Source: DATAPD01 sp036265385 (lineage in GTDB: Bacteria > Acidobacteriota > Terriglobia > Terriglobales > Acidobacteriaceae). Taken from it: 64,000 nucleotides of DNA. Shown one piece after another: positions 7,018-14,577 of the stretch (position 1 is its first letter; every line of letters starts with the position of its first letter). The stretch lies in assembly GCA_036265385.1 (NCBI GenBank), contig DATAPD010000070.1, positions 1-64,000 of the forward strand, in the 5' to 3' direction. Below the pieces are notes generated by a model that saw nothing but the letters and a program-made list of their open reading frames with translations, did no database searches and had not been told where the DNA came from. The translations under genes were made by a program, and so were the position numbers.

Positions 7018-7425
7018 ATGGGTCGCCTTTTGCTTTTTTTGCTGTGGCTGAATTGGCTTGTAGCGGCTCAGCAAGCAAAAACGCAGGCCCATCCGATTTC
7101 TGCCCGCGCCAAGGGCAAGGCTCTGTTCCAGCAGTACTGTGCTTCGTGTCACGGCGATGACGGCAAGGGAGCGGGACCGGCGGCGGTCGCCTTCAAAGTT
7201 CAACCTCCGGACCTAACTGCGCTGAGCCGACAGAATCGCGGCAAGTTTCCCAGGGACCGCGTGGTTCAAGCCATTCGCGGGGATCGCATGCAAGCCCCTC
7301 ACGGCTCCACCGACATGCCGATTTGGGGCACGGTGTTTCTGACCCAGACCGACGGAAACCAGGTCGAAGTGAAAACACGCATCCGGAATCTGACTGAGCA
7401 CATTAAGTCAATACAAGTGAAGTAA
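7018..7425 (+). CDS. Secreted c-type cytochrome (single haem)
   Basis: 135 residues. A signal peptide (MGRLLLFLLWLNWLVAA) is followed by one haem site, CASCHG, near residue 41 in the class I context GKALFQQYCASCHGDDGKGAGP. The axial Met is probably in RMQAPHGSTDMPIWG. It is a small periplasmic electron carrier of the type seen beside oxidoreductases. TAAGGAG lies 7 bases before the ATG. The PPOX-like gene directly upstream is the likely operon partner. Confidence 0.85.
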   Translation: MGRLLLFLLWLNWLVAAQQAKTQAHPISARAKGKALFQQYCASCHGDDGKGAGPAAVAFKVQPPDLTALSRQNRGKFPRDRVVQAIRGDRMQAPHGSTDMPIWGTVFLTQTDGNQVEVKTRIRNLTEHIKSIQVK

Positions 7426-7502
7426 GGCCGGGCAGAAAGTACGTCACTCTCTCGAGCCAGCCACTTGTGCTTGCCTCGTAGCAACTCGGCAATTAGGAAA
7501 GC

Positions 7503-7549
7503 ATTTGGTCAAATGGTGAAAAAATCGCCATTACACTCATTGACCAAAT
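7503..7549. repeat. Dispersed inverted-repeat element with extended terminal arms
   Basis: The family core (AAAAAATCGCCATTACACTC at 7519-7538) is enclosed by the perfect 10-base inverted repeat ATTTGGTCAA (7503-7512) and TTGACCAAAT (7540-7549). The inner hairpin is GGTGA...TCGCC, which pairs only if a G-T wobble is allowed. It sits between the cytochrome gene and the convergent multihaem gene. Confidence 0.75.
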
Positions 7550-7616
7550 CTCTTGCTTCGCCGATTGAATGTAGGAGCCATTGAGAAATTTGTACGCTCC
7601 GCTACCGGTGGGCAGC

Positions 7617-9932
7617 CTACTCATTGCTGATTCGCTGGAGGGCCCGAATTGCTTGGCGCACGACATTCGGGTCTTTGCCGGCTGCGGCTTTGCGTAGGTG
7701 CTCAGTCGCGCTCCGCAGATCTCCTTGTGCGGCCAGAACCAACCCTAAGTCCAGGTGTGCCATACTGAAACCAGGCTGTAGTTTCACCGCCTGGCGATAC
7801 TCGCTCACCGCCTCCGCCAATCGCTGGTCTCTAGCTAGAAATCGACCTAACAATTCGTGGCCTTCAGCAAGATTGGGATCCGCTTTCACTGCCGCCTGCG
7901 CTTGTGTCCGCGCTTCGTCTTCCCGCTGGGCGGCCACCAGAGCCAGAGCATAGTTATAAAGATAGGATCCGTAGTCCGGCCGAAGATGCGTTGCTTTTTG
8001 AAAGCTATAGAGAGCCTTAGACATTTCATTCTTCCTTTCCAGCACCCGCCCCATCAGATCGTAAGCAGCGGCGTTGTACGGATCAATGCTTAGTGCGCGT
8101 TTCAAGGCTGTTTCGGCAGGTTCCATCTGCCCTTCGCCGACCAAGAGGGTGGCAAGGTTCATCTCGCCCTCTGGTAAATCTGGATCTAGCGCAAGTGCCT
8201 TCCGAAGTTTCTCGATTGCGCGACCGGTGCGCCCGAAGTCGGCCTCAAGCCTCGCGTACTGATTCCAGGTGCTAGCGTCGAGAGGTGCCAAGTCTAGCGC
8301 CCGCTTCAATATCTCCTCGCTTCGTGATACATCCCCCGATGTTTTCAAACTAGCAGCTAAGGATCGTAATGCCGTCACAGATTCTGGCTTAATCCAAACT
8401 GCCTGTTCAAATGCTCTGACAGCCGCCTTCGTATCCCCGCTGTTCTTTAGGGCATCCCCAAGTGCGGTGTAGAACTCCTCCTCGCGAGGAGGATGTTGGT
8501 TTATTTCTCGGGCCAGGTCGGCTACACCTTTCTTCAGATTATTTTGACGATACACTTGCGCTACAGCAAGGTATTGGCTGTTTTCGCTTGTTTTCGGCAG
8601 GGGCGATGGATAATACGGAACCACTTCTCCGTGGTATTCCTGTTCATCAGTCAAATGACGTTCCTGAAGCTCTGCCTGAAGATCACGCATTGGGACCTTA
8701 CGCTGAATGAAATGGTCCGTGATAAGTGCGTGAACTACATCCTCAGTTCTCCTTTTTGGCATGTGGCACGAAACGCAGTCAGCTGCCTGCGGATGCTTGC
8801 CACGGAAAACCAAGGTGCTAATGACGCGTTCATGACAATGGCGGCATTGTCCAGAATAGTAGGTTGTCGCTTCCTCACCTACGGGGAGTTTGCCATGTGG
8901 ATCGTGGCAGGTTAGGCATGTCAGCGCCCCCTTGCTCTCTAGAAAACAACGAGATTTCCGGAGCCGATATGCGACACTCACGAACTCAAATTTGTCATCG
9001 TATCCAGTTTTAGGAGCATGATCGAAGTACAGGACATAGTCCTCAAGCGGCTGCCCTGGGATGTAGGAAAATATTCCGCGATTAAATCGTCTCAGTAAAG
9101 CTGGGAGGCGACCGCTCGTCGGCTCTAGGTGGCATTGCATACAGAGTTCCATCTGAAGCTTCGAACTTAGCCGTGCAGGATTCACAATTCTGCTCTTGAT
9201 GTCCGAAAACTCAGCGCCTGACTGGGCTGCGCGAATATGTTGGCCGCCCGGGCCATGACATCGTTGACAATCAATACCTTCAGGAAGGTCCGCAGTAAAG
9301 ACCGGATCAGCGTCGGGAACATCGGTTCCGTTGGGCACTTGAGGATATGCATCGTGACAAAACATGCATCCATACGAAACCAATCGCCGAGTCTGCGGAT
9401 GACTAGAATCGAATCCTGGACTCATGCCCCAATATCCACCTCGTTCCGTATACCAACCCAGAGGAAGTTCAATCAATGTTCCTCGTGTGGTGCGGTGCAG
9501 GTAGGCCCTCGAGTGGTCGCCTGCACCCATCACGTAGTCAATTTTCAGCTCTTCGACATTCGTTTCCTTTCCGTCGGAGTCGATTTGCCACCGTCTTTGG
9601 TAATAGGCCTGGTCGCGGAAAATCATTGAGTAGTGCGTGTCAGACAAGGAGTGGTAGAAGTGCGTGTTCTCTTTATAGTCTTCGATTGTGTTCGCAGGAG
9701 CGGGCTTGAACAGGGATTTTGCCATTCCCGTCTGCCGATAGTTCTCATAGACCTGCCTGTGGCAATGTGCGCAAAGCCGGGAATCGACGTATTCATTTAC
9801 AGGAATGCTTTTAGGTGGGTTGATGCCTGCGACTGGTGTCCCGGTTTTTCCCCAGGTACTAACAATGAGTCCACCCGCGCAAAAAATGAGCCCAGCCTCG
9901 CAGCAGAGGCTGAACCACCACTGAGACTTCAT
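7617..9932 (-). CDS. Multihaem c-type cytochrome with C-terminal TPR domain
   Basis: About 771 residues from the ATG at 9932, chosen because AAGGAG precedes it and MKSQWWFSLCCEAGLIFCAGGLIV is a signal/anchor segment. The first half carries seven CxxCH haem motifs (CAHCH, CMFCH, CQRCH, CMQCH, CLTCH, CRHCH, CVSCH) in a cytochrome c554/NrfA-like arrangement. From about residue 460 the chain becomes at least seven TPRs (for example AVRAFEQAVWIKPESVTALR). This fusion recurs in Acidobacteriota and Planctomycetes as a periplasmic redox protein of unknown acceptor. It occupies one repeat-bounded module alone, with no quinol oxidase partner nearby. Confidence 0.85.
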   Translation of the reverse strand: MKSQWWFSLCCEAGLIFCAGGLIVSTWGKTGTPVAGINPPKSIPVNEYVDSRLCAHCHRQVYENYRQTGMAKSLFKPAPANTIEDYKENTHFYHSLSDTHYSMIFRDQAYYQRRWQIDSDGKETNVEELKIDYVMGAGDHSRAYLHRTTRGTLIELPLGWYTERGGYWGMSPGFDSSHPQTRRLVSYGCMFCHDAYPQVPNGTDVPDADPVFTADLPEGIDCQRCHGPGGQHIRAAQSGAEFSDIKSRIVNPARLSSKLQMELCMQCHLEPTSGRLPALLRRFNRGIFSYIPGQPLEDYVLYFDHAPKTGYDDKFEFVSVAYRLRKSRCFLESKGALTCLTCHDPHGKLPVGEEATTYYSGQCRHCHERVISTLVFRGKHPQAADCVSCHMPKRRTEDVVHALITDHFIQRKVPMRDLQAELQERHLTDEQEYHGEVVPYYPSPLPKTSENSQYLAVAQVYRQNNLKKGVADLAREINQHPPREEEFYTALGDALKNSGDTKAAVRAFEQAVWIKPESVTALRSLAASLKTSGDVSRSEEILKRALDLAPLDASTWNQYARLEADFGRTGRAIEKLRKALALDPDLPEGEMNLATLLVGEGQMEPAETALKRALSIDPYNAAAYDLMGRVLERKNEMSKALYSFQKATHLRPDYGSYLYNYALALVAAQREDEARTQAQAAVKADPNLAEGHELLGRFLARDQRLAEAVSEYRQAVKLQPGFSMAHLDLGLVLAAQGDLRSATEHLRKAAAGKDPNVVRQAIRALQRISNE

Positions 9933-10290
9933 ATCGGCTCCTTGCACCACTCGTCTCCAGATGGCGGTTCGCTTCAGGCCATCTCGGTGGTAGGGCCCAA
10001 AGAACTTGACCGCATCTGCGGGTGCGTTGAGCGTCTGTAAACTTAGATGATACATGTAAGCTACATCACGAGATCACAGGAGCTTTTCTCGGGTGGTTTG
10101 GGAGAACAAACGAAATGTGCGTGCATTCTTTTAGAGTTGCACGCCACTTTTTTGATGAGAAATAGCCACTACACTCATTGAGCTGCCCCACCTAGCTTTC
10201 CATCCGGGTGATAACGCCTGATTTTTAAAGTTGCAGTTGTTGCCGACCGACGTCACATGTGAATACAATTCGAACCACTAAGGAGGAGTT
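9933..10290. other. Divergent intergenic region with one complete repeat
   Basis: 358 bases. An upstream extension of the multihaem frame reaches 10055 but lacks a ribosome-binding site and is not needed for the signal peptide. The remainder holds a two-armed repeat copy (10154-10230) and the ribosome-binding site AAGGAGGAG of the next gene. Confidence 0.5.
10154..10230. repeat. Dispersed inverted-repeat element, both arms, last copy
   Basis: The left arm (10154-10183) is GATGAGAAATAGCC plus ACTACACTCATTGAGC. After 22 bases comes the right arm (10206-10230) GGGTGATAACGCCTGATTTTT. This is the last copy in the window; the family stops just before the satellite-like element. Confidence 0.75.
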
Positions 10291-10740
10291 ATGAAGTACA
10301 TGCTTGCTGTTGCATTGCTCGGCTTGATTGCAGTGTCCGAAGTCACCACTCGACCGGTGTATGCGATGGCCAGTACCGAAGATGAAATCAAGAAACTCGA
10401 ACAGGACTGGGCACAGGCGACGATGAAGGAGGGGGCAGCTGCGGTAGATCGATATGAGGCAGATGACATCGTCACCACTGATCCTGGCGGCCGCGTAACG
10501 GATAAGACCCAAGATAAGAACGATCTAGGTTCGGGCGACCTTAAATTCGAGTCTATGGAGCTGAGTGATTTAAAAGTCGCCCTGTATGGCAACACGGCTG
10601 TGGCCACCGGAGCCAATACATTGAAGGGTACATACAAGGGCCAAGACCTTAGCGGGAAGTATCGCTTCACCGACACATGGGTCAAGCGAAATGGGAAGTG
10701 GCAAGTGGTGGCTTCGCAGGCAACCAAGGTGCAACAGTAA
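10291..10740 (+). CDS. Secreted DUF4440/SnoaL-like (NTF2-fold) protein
   Basis: 149 residues. A signal peptide (MKYMLAVALLGLIAVSEV, with Ala/Met-Ala near 28) precedes one NTF2-like domain. EDEIKKLEQDWAQATMKEGAAAVDRYEADDIVTTDPGGRV has the alpha-helix and YEADD motif of DUF4440. The strands VALYGNTAVATGANTLKG and GKYRFTDTWVKRNGKWQVVASQAT follow. Such proteins bind small ligands or act as simple isomerases; no catalytic assignment is possible. AAGGAGGAG lies just upstream. The gene marks the last module before the satellite-like element. Confidence 0.8.
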   Translation: MKYMLAVALLGLIAVSEVTTRPVYAMASTEDEIKKLEQDWAQATMKEGAAAVDRYEADDIVTTDPGGRVTDKTQDKNDLGSGDLKFESMELSDLKVALYGNTAVATGANTLKGTYKGQDLSGKYRFTDTWVKRNGKWQVVASQATKVQQ

Positions 10741-10741
10741 G

Positions 10742-10969
10742 ATCAACCTTATCAACTGTTGACGCGTCGCCTTCAGCTCATTTACTGCATTAACCACTTC
10801 GGCCATCTTCTCGGCGCATCCCTTGAGATCTTCTTCGTGAACATGCACGTCGGCAGTCAACCTCTCTAAAGGCTCGGCGTGCGAGGCGAGCGTAGTACTG
10901 ACGGAGGTCAAAAATTGGGCGAGCAGCGGTCATTGTTTCGAAATCCATGGTTTTCAGTCGATCCGGCAT
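10742..10969 (-). pseudogene. Frameshifted small gene downstream of terS
   Basis: An ATG at 10969 begins directly after the small-terminase stop (TAGATG) with GAAAGGAAA upstream. It reads MPDRLKTMDFETMTAA, then becomes Arg-rich and stops. Shifting frame near 10920 gives FLTSVSTTLASHAEPLERLT and further helical sequence (CAEKMAEVVNAVNELKATRQQL), far more protein-like. The shifted frame then runs on, antisense, into the DUF4440 gene without its own stop. I read this as one small coiled-coil protein broken by a frameshift and cut at the element boundary. A sequencing error is the alternative. Confidence 0.45.
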
Positions 10970-11503
10970 CTATTGGGGTTTCCTTTCTTCGCTCGTTGGC
11001 GTCTGCTCAATGGGCGTTCGTGGCTTTCTCGGTTCTGACAGAATTTTCATCAACTGCGCATGAGCATCATCAGGATCAGATTCGATCGACAAATGTTCGC
11101 GTGCAGCCGGAGAAAGCCCAAGTTTGTCCGCCGTTTTCAGGAATAGCGCTAGCTTGCGATCCTCCCGCTTGTCCGCACGTTGAATAGCGGCCCGGGTTTG
11201 CGCATCCTGTGGGCCTTCCCGTAGGCATTCGGCTTCCTCGCGGGCTTCCTCAGCGCCCACGTAGGACACAGCCATCGTGACCAGCATCATCTCGTCGGCT
11301 TTGCCAATGATTCCCATGGCGTCAAGCTCAGAAACCGCATGTTCGAACACTTGCTTGGCACGTGCGCTGAGAGTTTCAGGTGGACTCGGCAGCCCCGAGG
11401 GCACCGGGCGACTCGCAGCCTCAGCTTCCAGTTTGTGACGCCCGACTTTTCGCGGATCGCCTTCGCTCAACTGCCTTTTTGCAGGCTTTTTGAATCTTCC
11501 CAC
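10970..11503 (-). CDS. terS: Phage terminase small subunit, P27 family
   Basis: 177 residues. The N-terminal layout MGRFKKPAKRQLSEGDPRKVGRHKLE, then SGLPSPPETLSARAKQVFEHAVSELDAMGII and KADEMMLVTMAVSYVGAEEA, follows the P27-like small terminase pattern (GRPxKP...EGNPGK...P.PP..LS..AK..W...L...G.....D). Small terminases recognise pac/cos sites and hand DNA to the large subunit. No large subunit lies nearby, as expected for a satellite that borrows one. The C-terminal 50 residues are charged and unstructured. The broken small gene follows directly after the stop. Confidence 0.8.
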   Translation of the reverse strand: MGRFKKPAKRQLSEGDPRKVGRHKLEAEAASRPVPSGLPSPPETLSARAKQVFEHAVSELDAMGIIGKADEMMLVTMAVSYVGAEEAREEAECLREGPQDAQTRAAIQRADKREDRKLALFLKTADKLGLSPAAREHLSIESDPDDAHAQLMKILSEPRKPRTPIEQTPTSEERKPQ

Positions 11504-12004
11504 TTGCTACCTCCTTTTCCACCCTTCCATCCCACTTTTTTCTCTCTGTAAATGACGTGTTTTGATGCACTTACGGACACCAAAGTGGCGTCCGAGAGTC
11601 AAGCGGAGCGCGCTCCGTCCTCGTAAACCATTGAAAACAGGAAAGATGCAGAAATCGCACTTTTTCGCGGATTTTCGTAGTCGAGGCCCGCGGCCTCGCG
11701 ACGATGTATGTTCCAGAGAATTTGCCCACCCTGCCCACTTTCACTCGAAAATTGATAGTTATTTCCCACCATAAAATTGACGCATTTTCATTCGCTATTC
11801 TTTCGCTCGTATCTGTCACCACTTTGTCACCACTGTCACCACCGAGAATTTCTCCTTAACTGATTGTCTGCGTATGTACGTCACCACTGTCACCAGTGTC
11901 ACCATCATCTGCACATTGCGTGCGCGCGCCCGAGTGAACACGAAAATAGCGGTTCCCTAAGAGTTTTCGAAAGTGGGCGGTGAAAGTGGTGACTGGTGAC
12001 ACCC
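11504..12004. other. Gene-free region between terS and primase-helicase
   Basis: 501 bases with no supported gene. The half nearer the helicase stop (11814-12000) contains the repeat array annotated separately. The part nearer terS (11504-11800) includes pyrimidine-rich and A/T-rich tracts (for example around 11640-11690 and 11755-11800) that could be an unwinding region or promoter. Confidence 0.55.
11814..12000. repeat. Iteron-like GTCACCA repeat array, candidate replication origin
   Basis: Six direct copies of GTCACCA (starting about 11815, 11826, 11835, 11880, 11889, 11898) come in two clusters with 9- to 11-base phasing. Two adjacent inverted copies, TGGTGAC, follow at 11987 and 11994. 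The array lies just downstream of the primase-helicase gene, the place where PICI origins with Rep-binding iterons are found. An operator array for the excisionase-like protein is the alternative. Confidence 0.6.
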
Positions 12005-13990
12005 TCATGTCTTCGACTCCATCGTCGTCGCCACGGTCCGGCAATAAAACCATTTCCGTCGCCCGTTGATTCGCAATTGTGATCGCTTCCACTTGTGATG
12101 AGTCAGGCATCGCACGACTTCGTTTTGATGTCGCTGCTCAATCCGGTCGAGAGGTTTCCCGAGTGCGTGTATCAAAATATCTGTGATCGTGACTCTTCCG
12201 CGTTCAGAATCAAACGGGGTGAGAGGAAGCGACGAACCGCCAGGTTCTTTCTCGTATCGTTGTTGCGGATCATCGCACCAATCGAGAATTATGTCGTCGA
12301 GTGCGCCGCCGTTATAGCGCTCTTCTTGCTCGGCGACAGCTGCTTCATTCAATTCCGGAGTGTCCAACCACCATGACGCCCCCGCCTTAAATTGAGCAAA
12401 TGCTTCCGCCCAAAGCTGATCACGTTCCTTTGCAAGTCGCTCGATATCAATCACGCCACAACGTATCGGCCAAAATCGTCGATTGCCTGACTCGTCGGTG
12501 AGTGGCGTCGGGTCATTCACGGTGCCTGCGAATACACACTGCCTTGAGATGGCATCGCTACGCCGCCCATAAGGAAGTCGAAAGTTATCGATGCGCGAAG
12601 TTACGAACGCTTTTACTCGTTCGAGTTCCCCCCGTCTAATCCGATCTAGCTCGGCAATTTCCAGAATCCATTTTCCAAGCAACTCTAGGCGTGAGTCCTT
12701 GGAGCCCAGTTCGGAAATGTGGTCGGAGAACCAATCATCTCCCGCGAGAATTCTTAAAGCAGTCGATTTGCGAATTCCTTGCGGACCTTCGAGTAGCAGA
12801 ACGTGATCGGCTTGGCAGCCCGGCCGCATGACTCTAGCGACTGCGGAGATCAACCATCGCGCACCCGCAGCGCGAACAAAAGCAGAGTCCGCCGCACCAA
12901 GATAAGTTGTAAGCCATTTCTCGATGCGTGGCTCGTCATCCCACATCACAATGTTCAGATAATCACGGACAGGATGGAAGTGATTTTCCTTTGCGATGAC
13001 TTCTACGGCTTCGGCGGCGATCGCTGTTCCGATGCTCAATCCGGCATTTTGCAGCCATTCGCAACTTTTCGAATCGTCGTAGCCTGTCCAGTGTGCCCCG
13101 CCCGTTCGGTTCCACGGCGTCGGCTTTTTCGCGAGGGTACGAAGTGCGAACTCATCAAAGGCGAGCACGCCTTGCCATTCTTCCGAGTTTCTCAACAAAG
13201 CGATTGCCGCGGTCAGTAAATGTGCTGATGCCGATGACGACGATGATGTCATCTTCGGGGATGCTTCCAGTAATCGCAGGAATGCGGCATCGCCTTTGCG
13301 TGCGATGAAGTCGTCCGGCCCATTGATATTTTCCGCCTCGCCTGGTAAATCGATTGCGAGAACGATGTTGGCTTTTTTCTTCTTGAGTACTTTCAGCAAC
13401 TCGCGCCGGGCGAGTCTTACTCTGGGATTGGACAGAACATTGGAGTCGAGGATTACATACACCTTCCGATTGGTGCAGTGATCGAGATCCGGTATCGGCC
13501 CAACTTCGTCCAGACGCTCGCCATTTGGCCCGTCCGTCTTCCCAATGCGCCCGCGCCATCCGTAGCACCCGCCCATTGCCAGAGTGATAAATCTGCGCCC
13601 TGATCGTTTCGCAAGAGCGGTGATTGCCAGTGCCGACTTTTCGGCCTCAACAAGGATGATTGGAACTGAGAGATCGTCGAGCAGTTCCGTCGCGTAAGGC
13701 GGATAGTAGAATGCGCGGCGATCTCCATAACCCGCGAGATATTTGTTCTTCGGTTTGCCTTCCTCGATTTCGGGGAAGTCGCGGCGAACGCGCCCAGTGA
13801 TGCGATAACCGGTTTTCGGGTGAAAGTAAGGGAAAAAGATGCCCGCGTAATCGCCGTGCGATCCGTTCAGAGCAAGCAGTTCCCTAGCTTCTTGATCGTT
13901 GACGCGGGCAATTTGCGCCGCCGACAATAAATCGGGCGGAATGCCAAAGGTTTGAAAAGCGGCGAGGTCGCGCGAATTCAGCGGCTCCAT
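12005..13990 (-). CDS. Toprim-VapE type primase-helicase (replication protein)
   Basis: About 661 residues from the ATG at 13990 (MEPLNSRDLAAF, with AAGGTGG upstream); an ATG at 14026 lacks one. Residues about 30-270 have a Toprim-like fold: the acidic loop ILVEAEKSALAI and VILDSN, then IDLPGEAENINGPDDFI. From about 330 is the VapE/D5-like helicase domain with Walker A GPQGIRKST, Walker B-like WILEIAELD, polar FAGTVND and GNRRFWPI. Such proteins initiate replication of phages and satellites. The C-terminus (about 600-661) may bind the iterons next to its stop codon. It sits in one operon with the excisionase-like and 78-residue genes. Confidence 0.85.
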   Translation of the reverse strand: MEPLNSRDLAAFQTFGIPPDLLSAAQIARVNDQEARELLALNGSHGDYAGIFFPYFHPKTGYRITGRVRRDFPEIEEGKPKNKYLAGYGDRRAFYYPPYATELLDDLSVPIILVEAEKSALAITALAKRSGRRFITLAMGGCYGWRGRIGKTDGPNGERLDEVGPIPDLDHCTNRKVYVILDSNVLSNPRVRLARRELLKVLKKKKANIVLAIDLPGEAENINGPDDFIARKGDAAFLRLLEASPKMTSSSSSASAHLLTAAIALLRNSEEWQGVLAFDEFALRTLAKKPTPWNRTGGAHWTGYDDSKSCEWLQNAGLSIGTAIAAEAVEVIAKENHFHPVRDYLNIVMWDDEPRIEKWLTTYLGAADSAFVRAAGARWLISAVARVMRPGCQADHVLLLEGPQGIRKSTALRILAGDDWFSDHISELGSKDSRLELLGKWILEIAELDRIRRGELERVKAFVTSRIDNFRLPYGRRSDAISRQCVFAGTVNDPTPLTDESGNRRFWPIRCGVIDIERLAKERDQLWAEAFAQFKAGASWWLDTPELNEAAVAEQEERYNGGALDDIILDWCDDPQQRYEKEPGGSSLPLTPFDSERGRVTITDILIHALGKPLDRIEQRHQNEVVRCLTHHKWKRSQLRINGRRKWFYCRTVATTMESKT

Positions 13991-14042
13991 GCTGCCCACC
14001 TTGTTTGATTGCCCACTTCGGCCCATGCGTATTGAAGTTCGC

Positions 14043-14279
14043 TCATTTTGCGGACTCCAATTGCGGATAGCGAGCGCACATAGTTTGAACAAATTTCCGG
14101 ATTCGAGGATCGGGGCTTGCCGAAAGTCGCGAAATTTCTGAGCGGATTTTGGCGAGACTTTGTGCTGAGAGAGTTCGCGGCCCGACACCGGCGGCAGTCA
14201 GCGCATATTCCGCCTGGCCTTCGCGACTAAGCCTCGGCCCGAATTTCACTCTGCGCTTGAGTTCGTTTGCGCCGGTCAT
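14043..14279 (-). CDS. Small basic hypothetical protein of the satellite operon
   Basis: 78 residues (MTGANELKRRVKFGPRLSREG to ARYPQLESAK). AAGGAG lies 8 bases before the ATG and the start is 2 bases after the excisionase-like stop, so it is clearly translated in that operon. It is basic and helical with no recognised domain. Candidates by position are a replication accessory or a capsid-size/interference factor, but nothing in the sequence decides. Confidence 0.65.
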   Translation of the reverse strand: MTGANELKRRVKFGPRLSREGQAEYALTAAGVGPRTLSAQSLAKIRSEISRLSASPDPRIRKFVQTMCARYPQLESAK

Positions 14280-14281
14280 AG

Positions 14282-14512
14282 CTACTGCTCCTTCTTTCCA
14301 GTGCGCTTGCGCTTTCGTGGCGTGCCAAAACCGTCTCGCTCGATCCGTTCGATTTCCGCGAGCGGGACTAGCCTGCGGCCACCGAGCGTGACAGTACGGA
14401 TCTCGCCCGCATCCGAAGCCCGGCGCAAGGAATCCTTCGAGATACCGAATCGCTGCGCTGTTTCGCCAATTCCAAAAAGCGTCTTGAGTACCATCGCTTG
14501 CAGAATGCTCAT
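14282..14512 (-). CDS. Excisionase/AlpA-like MerR-type HTH protein
   Basis: About 76 residues from the ATG at 14512; an ATG two codons upstream is too close to GGAGGA. The core FGIGETAQRFGISKDSLRRASDAGEI plus RRLVPLAEIERI is a winged MerR/excisionase HTH (HTH_17 type), ending in a Lys/Arg-rich tail. Such proteins act as excisionases or AlpA-like activators of satellite genes. It is the first gene of the leftward operon and is transcribed away from the integrase operon, with 65 bases between the two start codons. Confidence 0.75.
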   Translation of the reverse strand: MSILQAMVLKTLFGIGETAQRFGISKDSLRRASDAGEIRTVTLGGRRLVPLAEIERIERDGFGTPRKRKRTGKKEQ

Positions 14513-14540
14513 CTCCATTCCTCCGTACCGATGAAAGCGC

Positions 14541-14569
14541 TTGACGTTGCATGAAAGGCAGAGTACTGT
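14541..14569 (+). promoter_or_regulatory. Sigma70-like promoter of the integrase operon, probably leaderless
   Basis: TTGACG (14541-14546), a 17-base spacer and TACTGT (14564-14569) form a good match to the -35/-10 pattern. The ATG of the next gene is only 8 bases after the -10 box, so the transcript would start at or near the start codon. The palindrome AAGCGCTT (14535-14542) overlaps the -35 and could be an operator for the divergent regulator. Confidence 0.5.
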
Positions 14570-14577
14570 AACGCATC

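Noticed and set aside
562..10230. Integron attC sites (cassette array without integrase)
   Set aside because: The arrangement of repeats between single genes fits, but the ends do not. An attC begins with RYYYAAC and ends with GTTRRRY, whereas these elements have GTTGGCG at the outer left and MTAACGCC on the right arm, the inside-out order. No integron integrase is in the window.
10570..10740. Extension of the broken satellite gene into the DUF4440 gene
   Set aside because: It is antisense to a well-supported secreted protein. Only the part before 10742 looks coding.
11814..12000. CRISPR array
   Set aside because: The repeat unit is only 7-8 bases with 2-38 base gaps and includes inverted copies, and no cas genes are present.
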